From Bacteroidota bacterium (GTDB lineage: Bacteria; Bacteroidota; Bacteroidia; Flavobacteriales_D; Crocinitomicaceae), in NCBI GenBank assembly GCA_006226425.1, contig SBGX01000019.1, forward strand, positions 108,405 to 172,404: a DNA stretch of 64,000 bases. Reading direction: 5' to 3'. This document shows positions 9,279-18,615 of this stretch, in pieces. The notes beneath the pieces are model-generated. The model made no database searches. It saw only the letters and a program-made list of their open reading frames with translations, and was not told the DNA's origin. Each line of letters begins with the position of its first letter. Position 1 is the stretch's first letter. The translations under genes were made by a program, and so were the position numbers.

Positions 9279-9281
9279 GAT

Positions 9282-9863
9282 TTATTTCTTTGGAAACGCC
9301 GGGTGATTCATTACATTCAATGCCTGTTGCACGTGTCTCTCATTATGATACACCACAAAAAGCAAAGCATCTCCCAGTCGTAAACGAACGATCTTACTGA
9401 TCGAAATTGGAACTTTTACCCGACGTAAATTCACCTGGGAGGCCAGTTCAAAAATCTCTTTCAGTTCTACCTGATTTGTCTCAAACAACGCAACATCATC
9501 TTCACTCAACAAAGACTCATCCATTCTTGGGTTGTAGGCTTTAGGTGCCTTAAACTTTCTTTTTACATTCTGTGCCCTCCCAAGCTTCATGGATTTCCAG
9601 GCTGATCTCCCCAGAGGAGACGAAACAAAATTTTCTTTGTTCGTTGTAAATCGGGTCTTTTCAATCCCCTTGCGAAATACATTATGATAGTAATTCGCAT
9701 ATTGATTCAAATGGGCAAATACTTCCTGAATGTTCCAGGATGACTCATTGGGTCTCCACTGTAGCTGTTTGGCTGAAAGTTTTGAAAACTTCCCCCGAAC
9801 CAGCTTCAGGTTCTCTTCGGTAATCGCTCTCACCTCTTTCAATAAGTCGATTGAAGTTATCAT
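9282..9863 (-). CDS. DinB/DUF664-like four-helix protein
   Basis: A 193-residue protein of the DinB-like superfamily, seen from QWRPNESSWNIQEVFAHLN (about 35-53) and the C-terminal VVYHNERHVQQA (near 170-181). These regions supply the His ligands of the usual metal triad. Members act as thiol-dependent transferases or of unknown function; none is assigned here. It is co-transcribed with the NlpC/P60 gene 3 nt downstream. Confidence 0.75.
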   Translation of the reverse strand: MITSIDLLKEVRAITEENLKLVRGKFSKLSAKQLQWRPNESSWNIQEVFAHLNQYANYYHNVFRKGIEKTRFTTNKENFVSSPLGRSAWKSMKLGRAQNVKRKFKAPKAYNPRMDESLLSEDDVALFETNQVELKEIFELASQVNLRRVKVPISISKIVRLRLGDALLFVVYHNERHVQQALNVMNHPAFPKK

Positions 9864-10003
9864 TTAGTTACAAATGTTTTGAAGGTATGTCTATTGTTTA
9901 TTCATCAAATATAGCTAATTTATAGTCATTTCAATGCTTCCAAGCCCTTAGCTTCTTTACTTTTAGCAGTATTTCGTAAATTGCCGGATCAAATTCGTAT
10001 CAC

Positions 10004-11290
10004 ATGAAACTTCTAATACCCCTACTATTTTTATTTCTGACCGGAAGCATCCAGGCCCAAAATTTTGATTGGAAGCTACTTCCGGAAGCACCGTTTCACA
10101 CCTGCAATAATGCCGTTGTTGAAGCTTTCGATGGAGATCATCTCTGCGCTTATTCCTTTGGAGGAATGGATACAAGCAAAATTCATTCTGGAATTCATCA
10201 AAAAGCAATGAAATATGATCCAATCACCAATTCCTGGTCAATTTTGGCTAATCTTCCAGACAGCAGTGGTAAAATTGCCAGTGCAGCAAGCGTAGTCCGC
10301 AACAAAATATACATCATCGGAGGCTACCACGTAGCTGCCAACGGCCATGAAACCTCATCAAACAAAGTACATGTCTTTAATCCGCTCACCGAAAGTTTTG
10401 AAGCTGACGCGAGCCCTATCCCCATCCCTATTGACGATCACGTGCAGTTGGTCTGGAGGGACAGCCTTATTTTTGTGGTATCCGGTTGGAGCAACACTCA
10501 AAATGTTCCAAACGTGCAAATATTCAACCCTTCTTTAAATCAATGGACGGTCGGGACTTCCACCTCAAACAACTTCCTATACACTGCTTTCGGGGCGTCT
10601 GGAGTCATCATTGGGGACACGATCTTCTATCATGGGGGCGCACGAATGGGAGGAAATTTCCCGGGCACTGATTATCTCCGAAAAGGTGTCATTAATCCCG
10701 TTGATCCGGAAAAAATCAGCTGGTCGCAAGCCACTGCCAGTAACGGTCTCATCAGGTATCGAGCTGCGGCCGTCACTTATGGAGATCGTGCTTTTTGGAT
10801 GGGAGGTTCTGAGAAAACTTACAACTATGACGGAGTGGCCTATGACGGAAGCGGAGGAGTCAATCCAACAACCGGCATTTTAACTTACCAAAGTCCTTCG
10901 GCTCTATGGAAGGAAGTACCTGGACAGCCATATGGAGTCATGGATTTACGTGGAATTGCTCAAATGAGTTCAAATTCCTGGATCATCATTGGAGGTATGG
11001 AGAATGGACAGCAGGTAAGTAACAAAGCTTATCTGATCACTCTCGATGAAGGATCTCTCGGATTGTCTGATCAGTACATGGAACGCATCGAGTTCTTCCC
11101 GAATCCGGTTGATTCTCAACTGCAAATCTCTCCATTGCAAGAGCAAAGCTTGTCACTATTTCAAGCAAACGGTAAGCTCCTGCGAAAGATTGAGCCAGGA
11201 AAAAAAATGATCGATGTTTCCGATCTTGCTCCCGGAAGATACATTCTTCAAACCGGCGAAGGAAAAAGTTACTCCTTTATAAAGAAGTAG
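10004..11290 (+). CDS. Secreted kelch-repeat protein with T9SS sorting domain
   Basis: A 428-residue protein with a signal peptide (about 1-18, ending in SIQAQ). Residues 20-340 hold kelch-type beta-propeller blades: repeated GG patches such as AYSFGGMD, IYIIGGYH, IFYHGGARMGG, AFWMGGSE and WIIIGGME. The last 75 residues are a type A T9SS sorting domain (IEFFPNPVDSQLQIS, then LAPGRYILQT, ending FIKK), so it should cross the outer membrane and be anchored or released. The propeller fold resembles N-acetylneuraminate epimerase-like proteins, but no activity can be assigned. Confidence 0.87.
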   Translation: MKLLIPLLFLFLTGSIQAQNFDWKLLPEAPFHTCNNAVVEAFDGDHLCAYSFGGMDTSKIHSGIHQKAMKYDPITNSWSILANLPDSSGKIASAASVVRNKIYIIGGYHVAANGHETSSNKVHVFNPLTESFEADASPIPIPIDDHVQLVWRDSLIFVVSGWSNTQNVPNVQIFNPSLNQWTVGTSTSNNFLYTAFGASGVIIGDTIFYHGGARMGGNFPGTDYLRKGVINPVDPEKISWSQATASNGLIRYRAAAVTYGDRAFWMGGSEKTYNYDGVAYDGSGGVNPTTGILTYQSPSALWKEVPGQPYGVMDLRGIAQMSSNSWIIIGGMENGQQVSNKAYLITLDEGSLGLSDQYMERIEFFPNPVDSQLQISPLQEQSLSLFQANGKLLRKIEPGKKMIDVSDLAPGRYILQTGEGKSYSFIKK

Positions 11291-11317
11291 TTAGGAACAA
11301 TCTTCAAGGCTTAAAAT

Positions 11318-11348
11318 TTGACTTTTTTAGTTACAGCATATAACTTTG
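11318..11348 (+). promoter_or_regulatory. Promoter of rocD with an 89-nt leader
   Basis: TTG (11318-11320) and TAACTTTG (11341-11348) are separated by 20 nt, close to the Bacteroidota promoter layout. The leader before the ATG contains a small hairpin, AGCTC/GAGCT at 11395-11412, which could have a regulatory role. The leader matches no riboswitch class I can recognise. Confidence 0.55.
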
Positions 11349-11437
11349 TAACGTAAGGATGATTTCTCTCCTAATTGAATGAGGAAAGGATGGTAGCTCT
11401 CCGAGACGAGCTTTCGTTTAATTCTAATTAATTTGTT

Positions 11438-12682
11438 ATGCTTACAGTTATGCAAAATTTATCCTCAGAAGAAATGATCCGGTTGGAAGATCGTTATGGT
11501 GCACACAACTATCACCCGCTACCCGTTGTACTAAGTAAAGGAGAGGGCGTTTATGTTTGGGACGTAGAAGGGAAAAAATACTTCGATTTCCTTTCTGCCT
11601 ATTCTGCCGTGAATCAGGGACATTGTCACCCAAAAATCGTTCAGGCACTAATCGAGCAATCCAAAGAGTTAACCCTGACTTCAAGGGCTTTCTACAATGA
11701 TAGTCTCGGACACTACGAAAAATTCGTTTGTGAATACTTTGGTTTTGACAAAGTACTTCCTATGAACACAGGTGCAGAAGCCGTTGAAACAGCCATTAAG
11801 TTATGTCGCAAATGGGCTTACGAGAAAAAAGGAATCGCTGAAAACCAGGCAAAAATCATCGTTTGTGATGGAAACTTCCACGGTCGAACAACAACAATCG
11901 TATCTTTTAGTAATGACCCGGATGCCAATACGAATTTCGGACCTTTTACCCCCGGTTTTATTCGTATTCCATACAATGATGTTGCTGCCCTGGAAAAAGC
12001 ACTTCAAGCTCCGGATGTTGCCGGATTCCTGGTAGAACCTATTCAGGGAGAAGCTGGTGTTTATGTTCCTTCCGATGGTTATTTAGCTGAAGCCAAAGCC
12101 TTGTGTGAAAAACACCATGCGCTTTTCATCGCTGATGAAGTACAAACAGGGATTGCACGTACAGGAAAACTACTGGCTGTTCATCACGAAAACGTAACTC
12201 CCGATATTTTAATTCTCGGAAAAGCATTGTCTGGAGGAGTGTACCCGGTATCAGCTGTGCTCGCAAATGATCCAATTATGGAGGTTATTAAGCCTGGTCA
12301 ACACGGTTCTACTTTTGGAGGAAATCCTGTTGCTGCCAAAGTTGCTATTGCCGCCCTGGAGGTGATCCAGGAAGAAGCTCTTGCTGAAAATGCGGAAGAA
12401 CTGGGAACATTATTCCGTCAAAAAATGAACGAATTGATTGCGGAAAGCGATCTTATCGTGAAAGTACGTGGAAAAGGGCTTCTGAATGCTATTATTGTTA
12501 ATGATAGCCCTGAAAGTAGCACGGCCTGGGACTTGTGTGTTCAATTGAAAGAAAATGGTCTGCTCGCCAAACCAACACACGGAAACATTATTCGCTTTGC
12601 TCCACCACTTGTCATGAACGAAGAGCAATTGATGGAATGTGTAGAGATCATCAGAACAACCGTACTTAACTTCAAAAAATAG
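11438..12682 (+). CDS. rocD: Ornithine aminotransferase
   Basis: A 414-residue class III aminotransferase. It transfers the delta-amino group of ornithine to 2-oxoglutarate, giving glutamate semialdehyde in arginine/proline metabolism. Seen directly: [13 protein letters not shown] (109-121), [12 protein letters not shown] (233-244, cofactor Asp), the PLP lysine in [11 protein letters not shown] (Lys262) and [10 protein letters not shown]. The N-terminal [21 protein letters not shown] motif is characteristic of ornithine aminotransferase rather than acetylornithine aminotransferase. The ATG at 11453 is an alternative start five codons in. A terminator hairpin follows the stop. Confidence 0.94.
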   Translation: MLTVMQNLSSEEMIRLEDRYGAHNYHPLPVVLSKGEGVYVWDVEGKKYFDFLSAYSAVNQGHCHPKIVQALIEQSKELTLTSRAFYNDSLGHYEKFVCEYFGFDKVLPMNTGAEAVETAIKLCRKWAYEKKGIAENQAKIIVCDGNFHGRTTTIVSFSNDPDANTNFGPFTPGFIRIPYNDVAALEKALQAPDVAGFLVEPIQGEAGVYVPSDGYLAEAKALCEKHHALFIADEVQTGIARTGKLLAVHHENVTPDILILGKALSGGVYPVSAVLANDPIMEVIKPGQHGSTFGGNPVAAKVAIAALEVIQEEALAENAEELGTLFRQKMNELIAESDLIVKVRGKGLLNAIIVNDSPESSTAWDLCVQLKENGLLAKPTHGNIIRFAPPLVMNEEQLMECVEIIRTTVLNFKK

Positions 12683-12700
12683 TCTGTTGTTATGGACATA

Positions 12701-12728
12701 AAAAAGCCTGCTGAAAAGCAGGCTTTTT
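12701..12728. terminator. Bidirectional terminator between rocD and the MBL-rhodanese gene
   Basis: A perfect 12-bp stem (AAAAAGCCTGCT with AGCAGGCTTTTT) around a GAAA tetraloop. The T and A tracts serve both converging genes. Confidence 0.95.
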
Positions 12729-12757
12729 CTTTGCTATTAATTATTGCTTTGGACGGA

Positions 12758-14170
12758 CTACTTGATCTTCGTTGGACAAACATAGTCTGTTCGTGTCAAA
12801 CCGGTGTTTTTAATCGCACCGTAACCTCCGGCCACATCAATGAGATTGTGAATTCCGCGGCTTTTTAAAATGGACCCGGCGATTACTGAGCGATATCCTC
12901 CCGCACAGTGGATAAAGAAATCTTCTTCTTTTGGAAAAGATGCCAGATAATCATTCAAATAATCCAATGGCGTTGACTCTGCCATTTCCAAATGCTCGCT
13001 TGCATACTCTCCTGGCTTTCTAACATCAAATACCGGAGTTCCCTGCGCATTCACCTGACGTTCAAATTCCTCTGCAGATACCGAACGCATGTTGTCCGTT
13101 TCTTTTCCTGCTGCTTTCCAGGCATCCAGACCTCCGTCCAGGTAGCCCATCGTATGGTCAAAACCAACGCGAGACAAACGCGTCACCGTTTCTTTTTCTC
13201 GTCCTTCAGGCGTGACCAGTAAAATAGGTTGTTTTACATCCTTGATCAAAGCCCCTACCCACGGTGCAAATCCACCATCGATTCCAATAAAGATCGAATT
13301 GGGAATATGGTCTTTGATAAATTCACTTTGATGTCTTACGTCCAATATCACTGCTTCCACTTCATTTGCCAATAACTCAAATGCTTCCGGACTCAATGCC
13401 TTACAACCTCTGGAAAGTACATCATCAATCGAATCGTATCCTCCTTTATTCATCGCCACATTCATTGGGAAATAAGATGGTGGAGGCAATAATCCGTCTG
13501 TTACTTCTTTAACAAATTCTTCTTTCGTCATGTCAGCGCGAAGTGCGTAATTCGAACTTTTCTGTTCGCCAAGTGTTCCAACCGTCTCTTTAGACATATT
13601 TTTTCCACAGGCCGAACCAGCTCCGTGTCCTGGATAAATCACCGTATCATCCGGCAAAGTCATGACTTTGTTTCTCAAGCTATCATACAAGGTAGCCGCC
13701 AACTCCTCCTGTGTCATCGAAGCTGCTTTCTGGGCCAGATCCGGTCTTCCAACATCTCCCAAGAATAGTGTGTCTCCGGTGAACAATGCTGTTTCCTTTC
13801 CTGTTTCATCAATCAAGAGGTAACAAGAACTTTCCATGGTATGACCAGGAGTATGAAGCAGTTTAATCTTCACGTCTCCCAATTCAAAGAGTTCTCCATC
13901 CGCCCCTACATAGGCATCATATCCCGGGCTTGCTGTTGGACCAAAAACAATTTTTGCTCCTGTTTTCTCAGCCAAGGTCACGTGACCACTCACAAAGTCC
14001 GCATGGAAATGCGTTTCAAATACATACTTGATTTTTGCTCCGTCCTTTTCAGCTCTTTCCACATAGGCTGAAACTTCTCTTAAAGGATCAATAATTGCTA
14101 CTTCTCCTTTGCTTTCAATATAATAAGCTCCCTGAGCCAAACATCCGGTGTAAATTTGTTCTACTTTCAT
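12758..14170 (-). CDS. MBL-fold hydrolase with two rhodanese domains (persulfide dioxygenase-like)
   Basis: A 470-residue cytosolic protein. The N-terminal ETHE1-like metallo-beta-lactamase domain carries THFHADFVSGH (53-63), HTPGHTMES (106-114), GDTLF and YPGHGAG. Such domains oxidise glutathione or other persulfides to sulfite. Two rhodanese domains follow. The first (about 268-355) has VTPEGRE where the catalytic Cys loop should be and is probably inactive. The second (about 365-455) has HCAGGYRS with Cys422. This arrangement is known in Bacteroidota sulfide/persulfide detoxification. A TAAATTTG element lies 37 nt upstream of the ATG. A Crp/Fnr regulator with a Cys-rich segment is at 52479, but no matching operator is seen here. 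Confidence 0.9.
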   Translation of the reverse strand: MKVEQIYTGCLAQGAYYIESKGEVAIIDPLREVSAYVERAEKDGAKIKYVFETHFHADFVSGHVTLAEKTGAKIVFGPTASPGYDAYVGADGELFELGDVKIKLLHTPGHTMESSCYLLIDETGKETALFTGDTLFLGDVGRPDLAQKAASMTQEELAATLYDSLRNKVMTLPDDTVIYPGHGAGSACGKNMSKETVGTLGEQKSSNYALRADMTKEEFVKEVTDGLLPPPSYFPMNVAMNKGGYDSIDDVLSRGCKALSPEAFELLANEVEAVILDVRHQSEFIKDHIPNSIFIGIDGGFAPWVGALIKDVKQPILLVTPEGREKETVTRLSRVGFDHTMGYLDGGLDAWKAAGKETDNMRSVSAEEFERQVNAQGTPVFDVRKPGEYASEHLEMAESTPLDYLNDYLASFPKEEDFFIHCAGGYRSVIAGSILKSRGIHNLIDVAGGYGAIKNTGLTRTDYVCPTKIK

Positions 14171-14207
14171 CGTTTTGTGTTTTTATTGTCATTCAATTGA
14201 TACTATA

Positions 14208-14215
14208 CAAATTTA
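14208..14215 (-). promoter_or_regulatory. -7 element TAAATTTG of the MBL-rhodanese gene
   Basis: Exact TANNTTTG match on the reverse strand, 37 nt before the ATG at 14170. Confidence 0.4.
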
Positions 14216-14288
14216 ACGAAATCTGTTCTTTTCTCATCCTCAAAAACAAAAGATTTCGACCTTAGTTTGAAATGCTAAATTGGGGAAA

Positions 14289-16724
14289 TTAAGCTGACAA
14301 TCTTCTCTTAAAAGAGGCAACGTCAAAGAAGTAAATAAACTTGACTGTTAAGGTATTGACCGGATTCTGCTCAAAGGCCGATGAAAGGTTATTGAGGTAG
14401 GAACGGATGATGATATTCTGGTCATTCACGAGCGCATTCTTGTAAACGACATTTAGGAAGCTACCTGGCCCAAGCTGCCAGGCAAAGATCATATCCGTGT
14501 TAAAGGCATTGAAGTTAAAATCCGTATTAGCTGCAATGGAATTATCTCGAATAACATAGCCCGCTGCATCCAAATTTCCGTGATAATAATATTCTCCTGA
14601 AGACCAATAATGTCTAACGCGCATGGTCAGCGACAGGTTATTCTTGAAAAGGTATTTGGCACTGAGCAAACTTGTAAGGACCTTCACCTTGCGACTTCCA
14701 TAAAACGGCGACCCCTCATCGTCGTATCCTGCAAAACCTACGTTTCCATCGTCGATCTCAAACGTTACAGATGGTCTTAGTGTAAACTTATCCGAGAAGC
14801 GAATGATCGGTGCAATCCTTCCATCCATATACGTTCCCCCGTAACCTGTAATGGAAGTTCCAAGTCCTATATTTCCATCCAGGGCAAATTTTCTCCGGTA
14901 GTCACTTGAAACTCCACCGGAAAAGTAAAAATATCCCGGCTTCATAAACGGTTGTCCTTCGATGCGCGACTCAAATTGATCAATCGCATCCTCCAATTGA
15001 CTTGAGATATTCACGAACATGGAATGAAAGCTCTTTCGAAGGGTGGTGAAACCATTATAATCCAGTTGTTTTTTGAGTAGCTGATTTCCCAAATAACTCT
15101 GCTCCAGTGAAAAATTCAACGTGTTGAACAATTGGTTCAATTTCCAAAAAGGATTGTACTTGTTGTATCTTACCTGTGCCCGATGATACCTGAAATTATT
15201 GCGGAAATTCACCCCCAGATCATTCGGATCAAAATTGGGTGAAATGTTTTCCGAATAAAGCTCCCAGCGGAACTCCCCTTTAATTCTGGATACCCGCATC
15301 AGGTAATTCACTCCGTCATTGCCCACATTTTCGCTGAACAGATTACCGAAACTCAACGTATCTTCTTTCTGGGTCAATTTGATCTGTGCTGCCGCACTGT
15401 ACGAGTTTTTTTTGTTCACCAGATTCGTTCCGATCGAGGTCACATTGGCATCTGCAAATCCCTTCATACGGCTCGTGTTCAGGTTGATCAAATAGACAGA
15501 GCTATTGTTCTTCAGATTTTGATCAAAAGCCACAATGTTATAGTTCACCAGCGGATTGGTCATGACTTTTCGTTCACGGCCACTAATGGTATCCAGGACT
15601 GTTGCAAAAGTTTCGCTGGTCACGGCATTCAGCACCCCGATTCCCGTTCCCTTTTGAGTCCGCCCCGACACCTTCGATACATTCATCAAACGTGTGGTTT
15701 CGGGATTCCGTTCCACAATTTCATTGGCATCCAGCTGATCATAGGCATCAAAATAACCTACCGGACGTCCTCCAATTCGTCTGGAATAAAACAAGCCTCC
15801 GCGATTGAACAGATCAACCCCCTCCTGAAAGAATGGACGCTGTTCAGGGAAGATCACTTCAAAAGCACCTAAATTTTTAACGATATTATCCGATAAAACC
15901 TGACTGAAATCTGGGAGCAGGGTCATATCGAGTGTAAACGCCTCACTGAGTCCAAATTTCATATCCGCTCCCCCTCCGTAGCCATAGTTGTAGCTTCCAT
16001 CACTCTCAGTCATATTTGCCGACAGGTAAGGAAAAAATTGCAAACGGATCGGATTCTGAATGTCTTTCAAGCCTTCAAGTCTCCCCCAATAATTAATCTC
16101 ATTTTGCACGTTTTTAGAAACCAACGACCACTGCAATTGGGTCCGCGTTCTCCGAATTAAACGTTCAAACTGAATATTCCATACCATGGAATCAGAATTC
16201 GGAAAGCGAATGGCGGAAAAGGGAATTTCCATTTCGACGATCCATCCCTCGGGAACAATGCTTACCTTGCTTTCCCATACGGCATTGTACGAAAAATCGG
16301 AAAATCGGTAATCTTTTTGAACTCCGGAAGCAAACACCTGAAAACCGAAAGCGTCCAATTTTTTGTCGTAGGTATCGATCATGAAAGCAAAGTGATCCGC
16401 ATTCAGATCATCGTCACGCTCTCCTAACTGCCTTAAAATGCTATCCGGGGAATCGTCATAGCACATCGCACCGATGTATATGGCATAATTGTCATAAAGG
16501 ACTTTCACCTCCGTTCGATATGGGGCTGGCGCTCCCTCGGTCGGATTTCGTTCTGTAAATCCTGTAGCTGGCTCTACCGTCTTCCAATCCTCCTCACTTA
16601 GCTTACCGTCAATTTTTATTTTGCCTTCCGCCCGCATGGTTCGCACTAGCTTCTCTGGCTGCTGACCATAACAGATCACAGACTGTAGCAACACGAACGA
16701 AAATAATAGTAAAACGTTTTTCAT
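14289..16724 (-). CDS. DUF5916 family protein with CBM9-like N-terminal domain
   Basis: An 811-residue protein with a signal peptide (about 1-20, ending CYGQQ). Residues 30-215 resemble the CBM9-like domain common in such proteins (KIKIDGKLSEEDWKTVE, then AIYIGAMCYDDSPDSI). The remainder is a long beta-rich DUF5916 region with alternating aromatic strands and is probably an outer-membrane barrel. The family is frequent in Bacteroidota and lacks a firm function; surface binding or uptake of oligosaccharides is a guess. A TAACTTTG -7 element lies 18 nt upstream. It is transcribed alone, 124 nt downstream of the start of neighbouring gene 16849-18594's stop side. Confidence 0.82.
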   Translation of the reverse strand: MKNVLLLFSFVLLQSVICYGQQPEKLVRTMRAEGKIKIDGKLSEEDWKTVEPATGFTERNPTEGAPAPYRTEVKVLYDNYAIYIGAMCYDDSPDSILRQLGERDDDLNADHFAFMIDTYDKKLDAFGFQVFASGVQKDYRFSDFSYNAVWESKVSIVPEGWIVEMEIPFSAIRFPNSDSMVWNIQFERLIRRTRTQLQWSLVSKNVQNEINYWGRLEGLKDIQNPIRLQFFPYLSANMTESDGSYNYGYGGGADMKFGLSEAFTLDMTLLPDFSQVLSDNIVKNLGAFEVIFPEQRPFFQEGVDLFNRGGLFYSRRIGGRPVGYFDAYDQLDANEIVERNPETTRLMNVSKVSGRTQKGTGIGVLNAVTSETFATVLDTISGRERKVMTNPLVNYNIVAFDQNLKNNSSVYLINLNTSRMKGFADANVTSIGTNLVNKKNSYSAAAQIKLTQKEDTLSFGNLFSENVGNDGVNYLMRVSRIKGEFRWELYSENISPNFDPNDLGVNFRNNFRYHRAQVRYNKYNPFWKLNQLFNTLNFSLEQSYLGNQLLKKQLDYNGFTTLRKSFHSMFVNISSQLEDAIDQFESRIEGQPFMKPGYFYFSGGVSSDYRRKFALDGNIGLGTSITGYGGTYMDGRIAPIIRFSDKFTLRPSVTFEIDDGNVGFAGYDDEGSPFYGSRKVKVLTSLLSAKYLFKNNLSLTMRVRHYWSSGEYYYHGNLDAAGYVIRDNSIAANTDFNFNAFNTDMIFAWQLGPGSFLNVVYKNALVNDQNIIIRSYLNNLSSAFEQNPVNTLTVKFIYFFDVASFKRRLSA

Positions 16725-16742
16725 GAGTCCGGCTCAAACCCA

Positions 16743-16750
16743 CAAAGTTA
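16743..16750 (-). promoter_or_regulatory. -7 element TAACTTTG of the DUF5916 gene
   Basis: Exact TANNTTTG match on the reverse strand, 18 nt before the ATG at 16724. The -33 region has no TTG at standard spacing. Confidence 0.45.
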
Positions 16751-16848
16751 TATGTTCAAAGAAATTCTCTGTTATAAAACTTGTTAAACGGAACGATTCA
16801 ATGATTGAGTGAGCTTATTAAGCACTAATTCGACTCTCAAAACCAATC

Positions 16849-18594
16849 TTATTTCATCAATTTGCGCTGTCTTATGACCCCATCCTGTTCAATCGTCATG
16901 AAATAGCTTCCGGAAGATAGGTCTGACACATCTATATGGATCTCTCTGGAAGTATGTGTTCCGAGATAAACCACTTTGCCTGTCATATCATAAATCTGCA
17001 AATTCGAGGCACCCGCTTTCGGCAATTGCACATGCAATTCATTCATCATCGGCACCGGATAGACCTGCAATTCCTCTAATTCTTTTGTACTCAAGCCCAC
17101 GATTGTACCCGAACCGTAGTAAATTTGATCGGAAGCCAAAAGGTATTCTCCGGTCCCACGGAAGGGGCAAAACAGCTGCAAATAAATCTGATATACTCCA
17201 TAGTGACTGAGTGGATCAAAATCATAACTCATGGTCAAATCAAGCTCCAGGGTATCATAATAGACGACCCAATCAATATGCACCTGACCATCGCTAAAAC
17301 TAAAGTCAGAAATGATTACGGAATCTACCGAGAAGTAATCCAAATCGCAGTTACTAAGGGCATCCGCAAACAAAGAATCAACATAGGAAGAATCCTGATA
17401 ATTATCGGTGTCAGTCGTGTTTCCTGGTGGCACAATGACAAAAGTCAGATTCAAACTATCTCCTGTGGCATCTGCGACCATGACCTGATGCACACCTTCA
17501 CAAAGATTAACAGCTTCCTGTGTTGTGCTTCCGTCTGAATAGAGATAAGTGTAGGGAGCTGTTCCGCCGCTGACATCCGTCATAGCGCTTCCATCACAGA
17601 CCCCGGAGGTACTAACTCCTGTTGGAATGACATATCCACTAAGCAAGGTACTTGCCACTTCAAAGGCATTGAATTTGTTAAGTGTTCCATCGGCAGCGTC
17701 ATAAACGGATACGGTATAACTTCCATAAGGAGTTCCGGGTGGAACTGTAATATTCGCCGTCAATTGAGTCGCACTTTGGACAGTCATCGAGTTCACAACC
17801 GTCCCACTTCCCTGATTAAAACCAAAGTACACCTGGGTGGAACTTCCCTGATCAAAATGCGTATTGGCACCTGTAATGGTTACGTCCAATGTTTCTCCCG
17901 GCTTGGCTTTTGAAGGTTCTACCGTCAGCAATTCAGGAGGTGAAATACCATTGACATGAAACGATTGATACTTTGTAAGTGTTCCATCCACTTCACTGTA
18001 GGTGGAAACATCGTAAGTACCTGTAATCGTATTCGCTGGGACACTAATATTAGCAACCAACTCACTGGCACTATTTACAGTCACCGAATTGACTACGGTA
18101 GCGCTGCCCTGTTGAAAGCTAAAATGAACCTGAGTGTTACTGCCCTGATCGAAATGCGTATCCGTTCCTGTAATAGTCACATCCAAGGTCTGCCCGGCAT
18201 TCGCCGAATTAGGGTTTACCCCTGAAATCAGTGGTTGAGCGATTCCATTCACATGAAAGGCTCCTGTGAGAGTCATGAGACCATTGATTCCATTGTAGAC
18301 TGAAACGTCATAGTCTCCTGTAAACGTATTGGCGGGTACAGAAATATTTGCCACCAATTCCGTATCACTAGTTGCTGTTAATGAATTAACAACGGTGGTA
18401 CTTCCTTGTTGAAATCCGAAATGTATCTGGGTAGAACTGGCCTGGTCAAAATGGGTATTGGCACCTGTAATGGTTACATCCAAGGTCTGTCCAGCATTCG
18501 CCGAATTAGGGTTTACTGACACCAAATTCTGCGCAAAAGCACTTGTACTAAGCAAAAGTACCGCTATTAGGTTTATCAGGTTTAGCTTTTTCAT
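16849..18594 (-). CDS. T9SS-exported protein with three IPT/TIG-like repeats
   Basis: A 581-residue secreted protein. A signal peptide (1-22) is followed by three tandem modules of about 97 residues (23-120, 121-219, 220-315). Each starts with a V.PN.A..GQTLDVTITG-type motif, then THFDQ.S.TQ, F.F.QGS.TVVNS and a closing Y.V..Y......T....F.V. These look like IPT/TIG immunoglobulin-like domains. A SprB-like patch follows (near 325-390, GVCDGSAMTDVSGGTAPYTY), then an acidic region, and finally a type A T9SS sorting domain (ELQVYPVPMMNELHVQLP, ending RQRKLMK). It is probably a cell-surface adhesin or structural protein. No enzyme motif is seen. Confidence 0.83.
   Translation of the reverse strand: MKKLNLINLIAVLLLSTSAFAQNLVSVNPNSANAGQTLDVTITGANTHFDQASSTQIHFGFQQGSTTVVNSLTATSDTELVANISVPANTFTGDYDVSVYNGINGLMTLTGAFHVNGIAQPLISGVNPNSANAGQTLDVTITGTDTHFDQGSNTQVHFSFQQGSATVVNSVTVNSASELVANISVPANTITGTYDVSTYSEVDGTLTKYQSFHVNGISPPELLTVEPSKAKPGETLDVTITGANTHFDQGSSTQVYFGFNQGSGTVVNSMTVQSATQLTANITVPPGTPYGSYTVSVYDAADGTLNKFNAFEVASTLLSGYVIPTGVSTSGVCDGSAMTDVSGGTAPYTYLYSDGSTTQEAVNLCEGVHQVMVADATGDSLNLTFVIVPPGNTTDTDNYQDSSYVDSLFADALSNCDLDYFSVDSVIISDFSFSDGQVHIDWVVYYDTLELDLTMSYDFDPLSHYGVYQIYLQLFCPFRGTGEYLLASDQIYYGSGTIVGLSTKELEELQVYPVPMMNELHVQLPKAGASNLQIYDMTGKVVYLGTHTSREIHIDVSDLSSGSYFMTIEQDGVIRQRKLMK
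17650..18528 (-). repeat. Three tandem ~290-bp coding repeats
   Basis: Copies lie at 18235-18528, 17938-18234 and 17650-17937. Copies 1 and 2 remain very similar at the DNA level, for example around 18471-18516 and 18171-18216 (CATTCGCCGAATTAGGGTTTA shared, shown here as a 20-nt core plus one base in both). Copy 3 is more diverged. This suggests a recent duplication of the first two modules. Confidence 0.8.
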
Positions 18595-18615
18595 TTCTTT
18601 GAATTTTAAATAACC

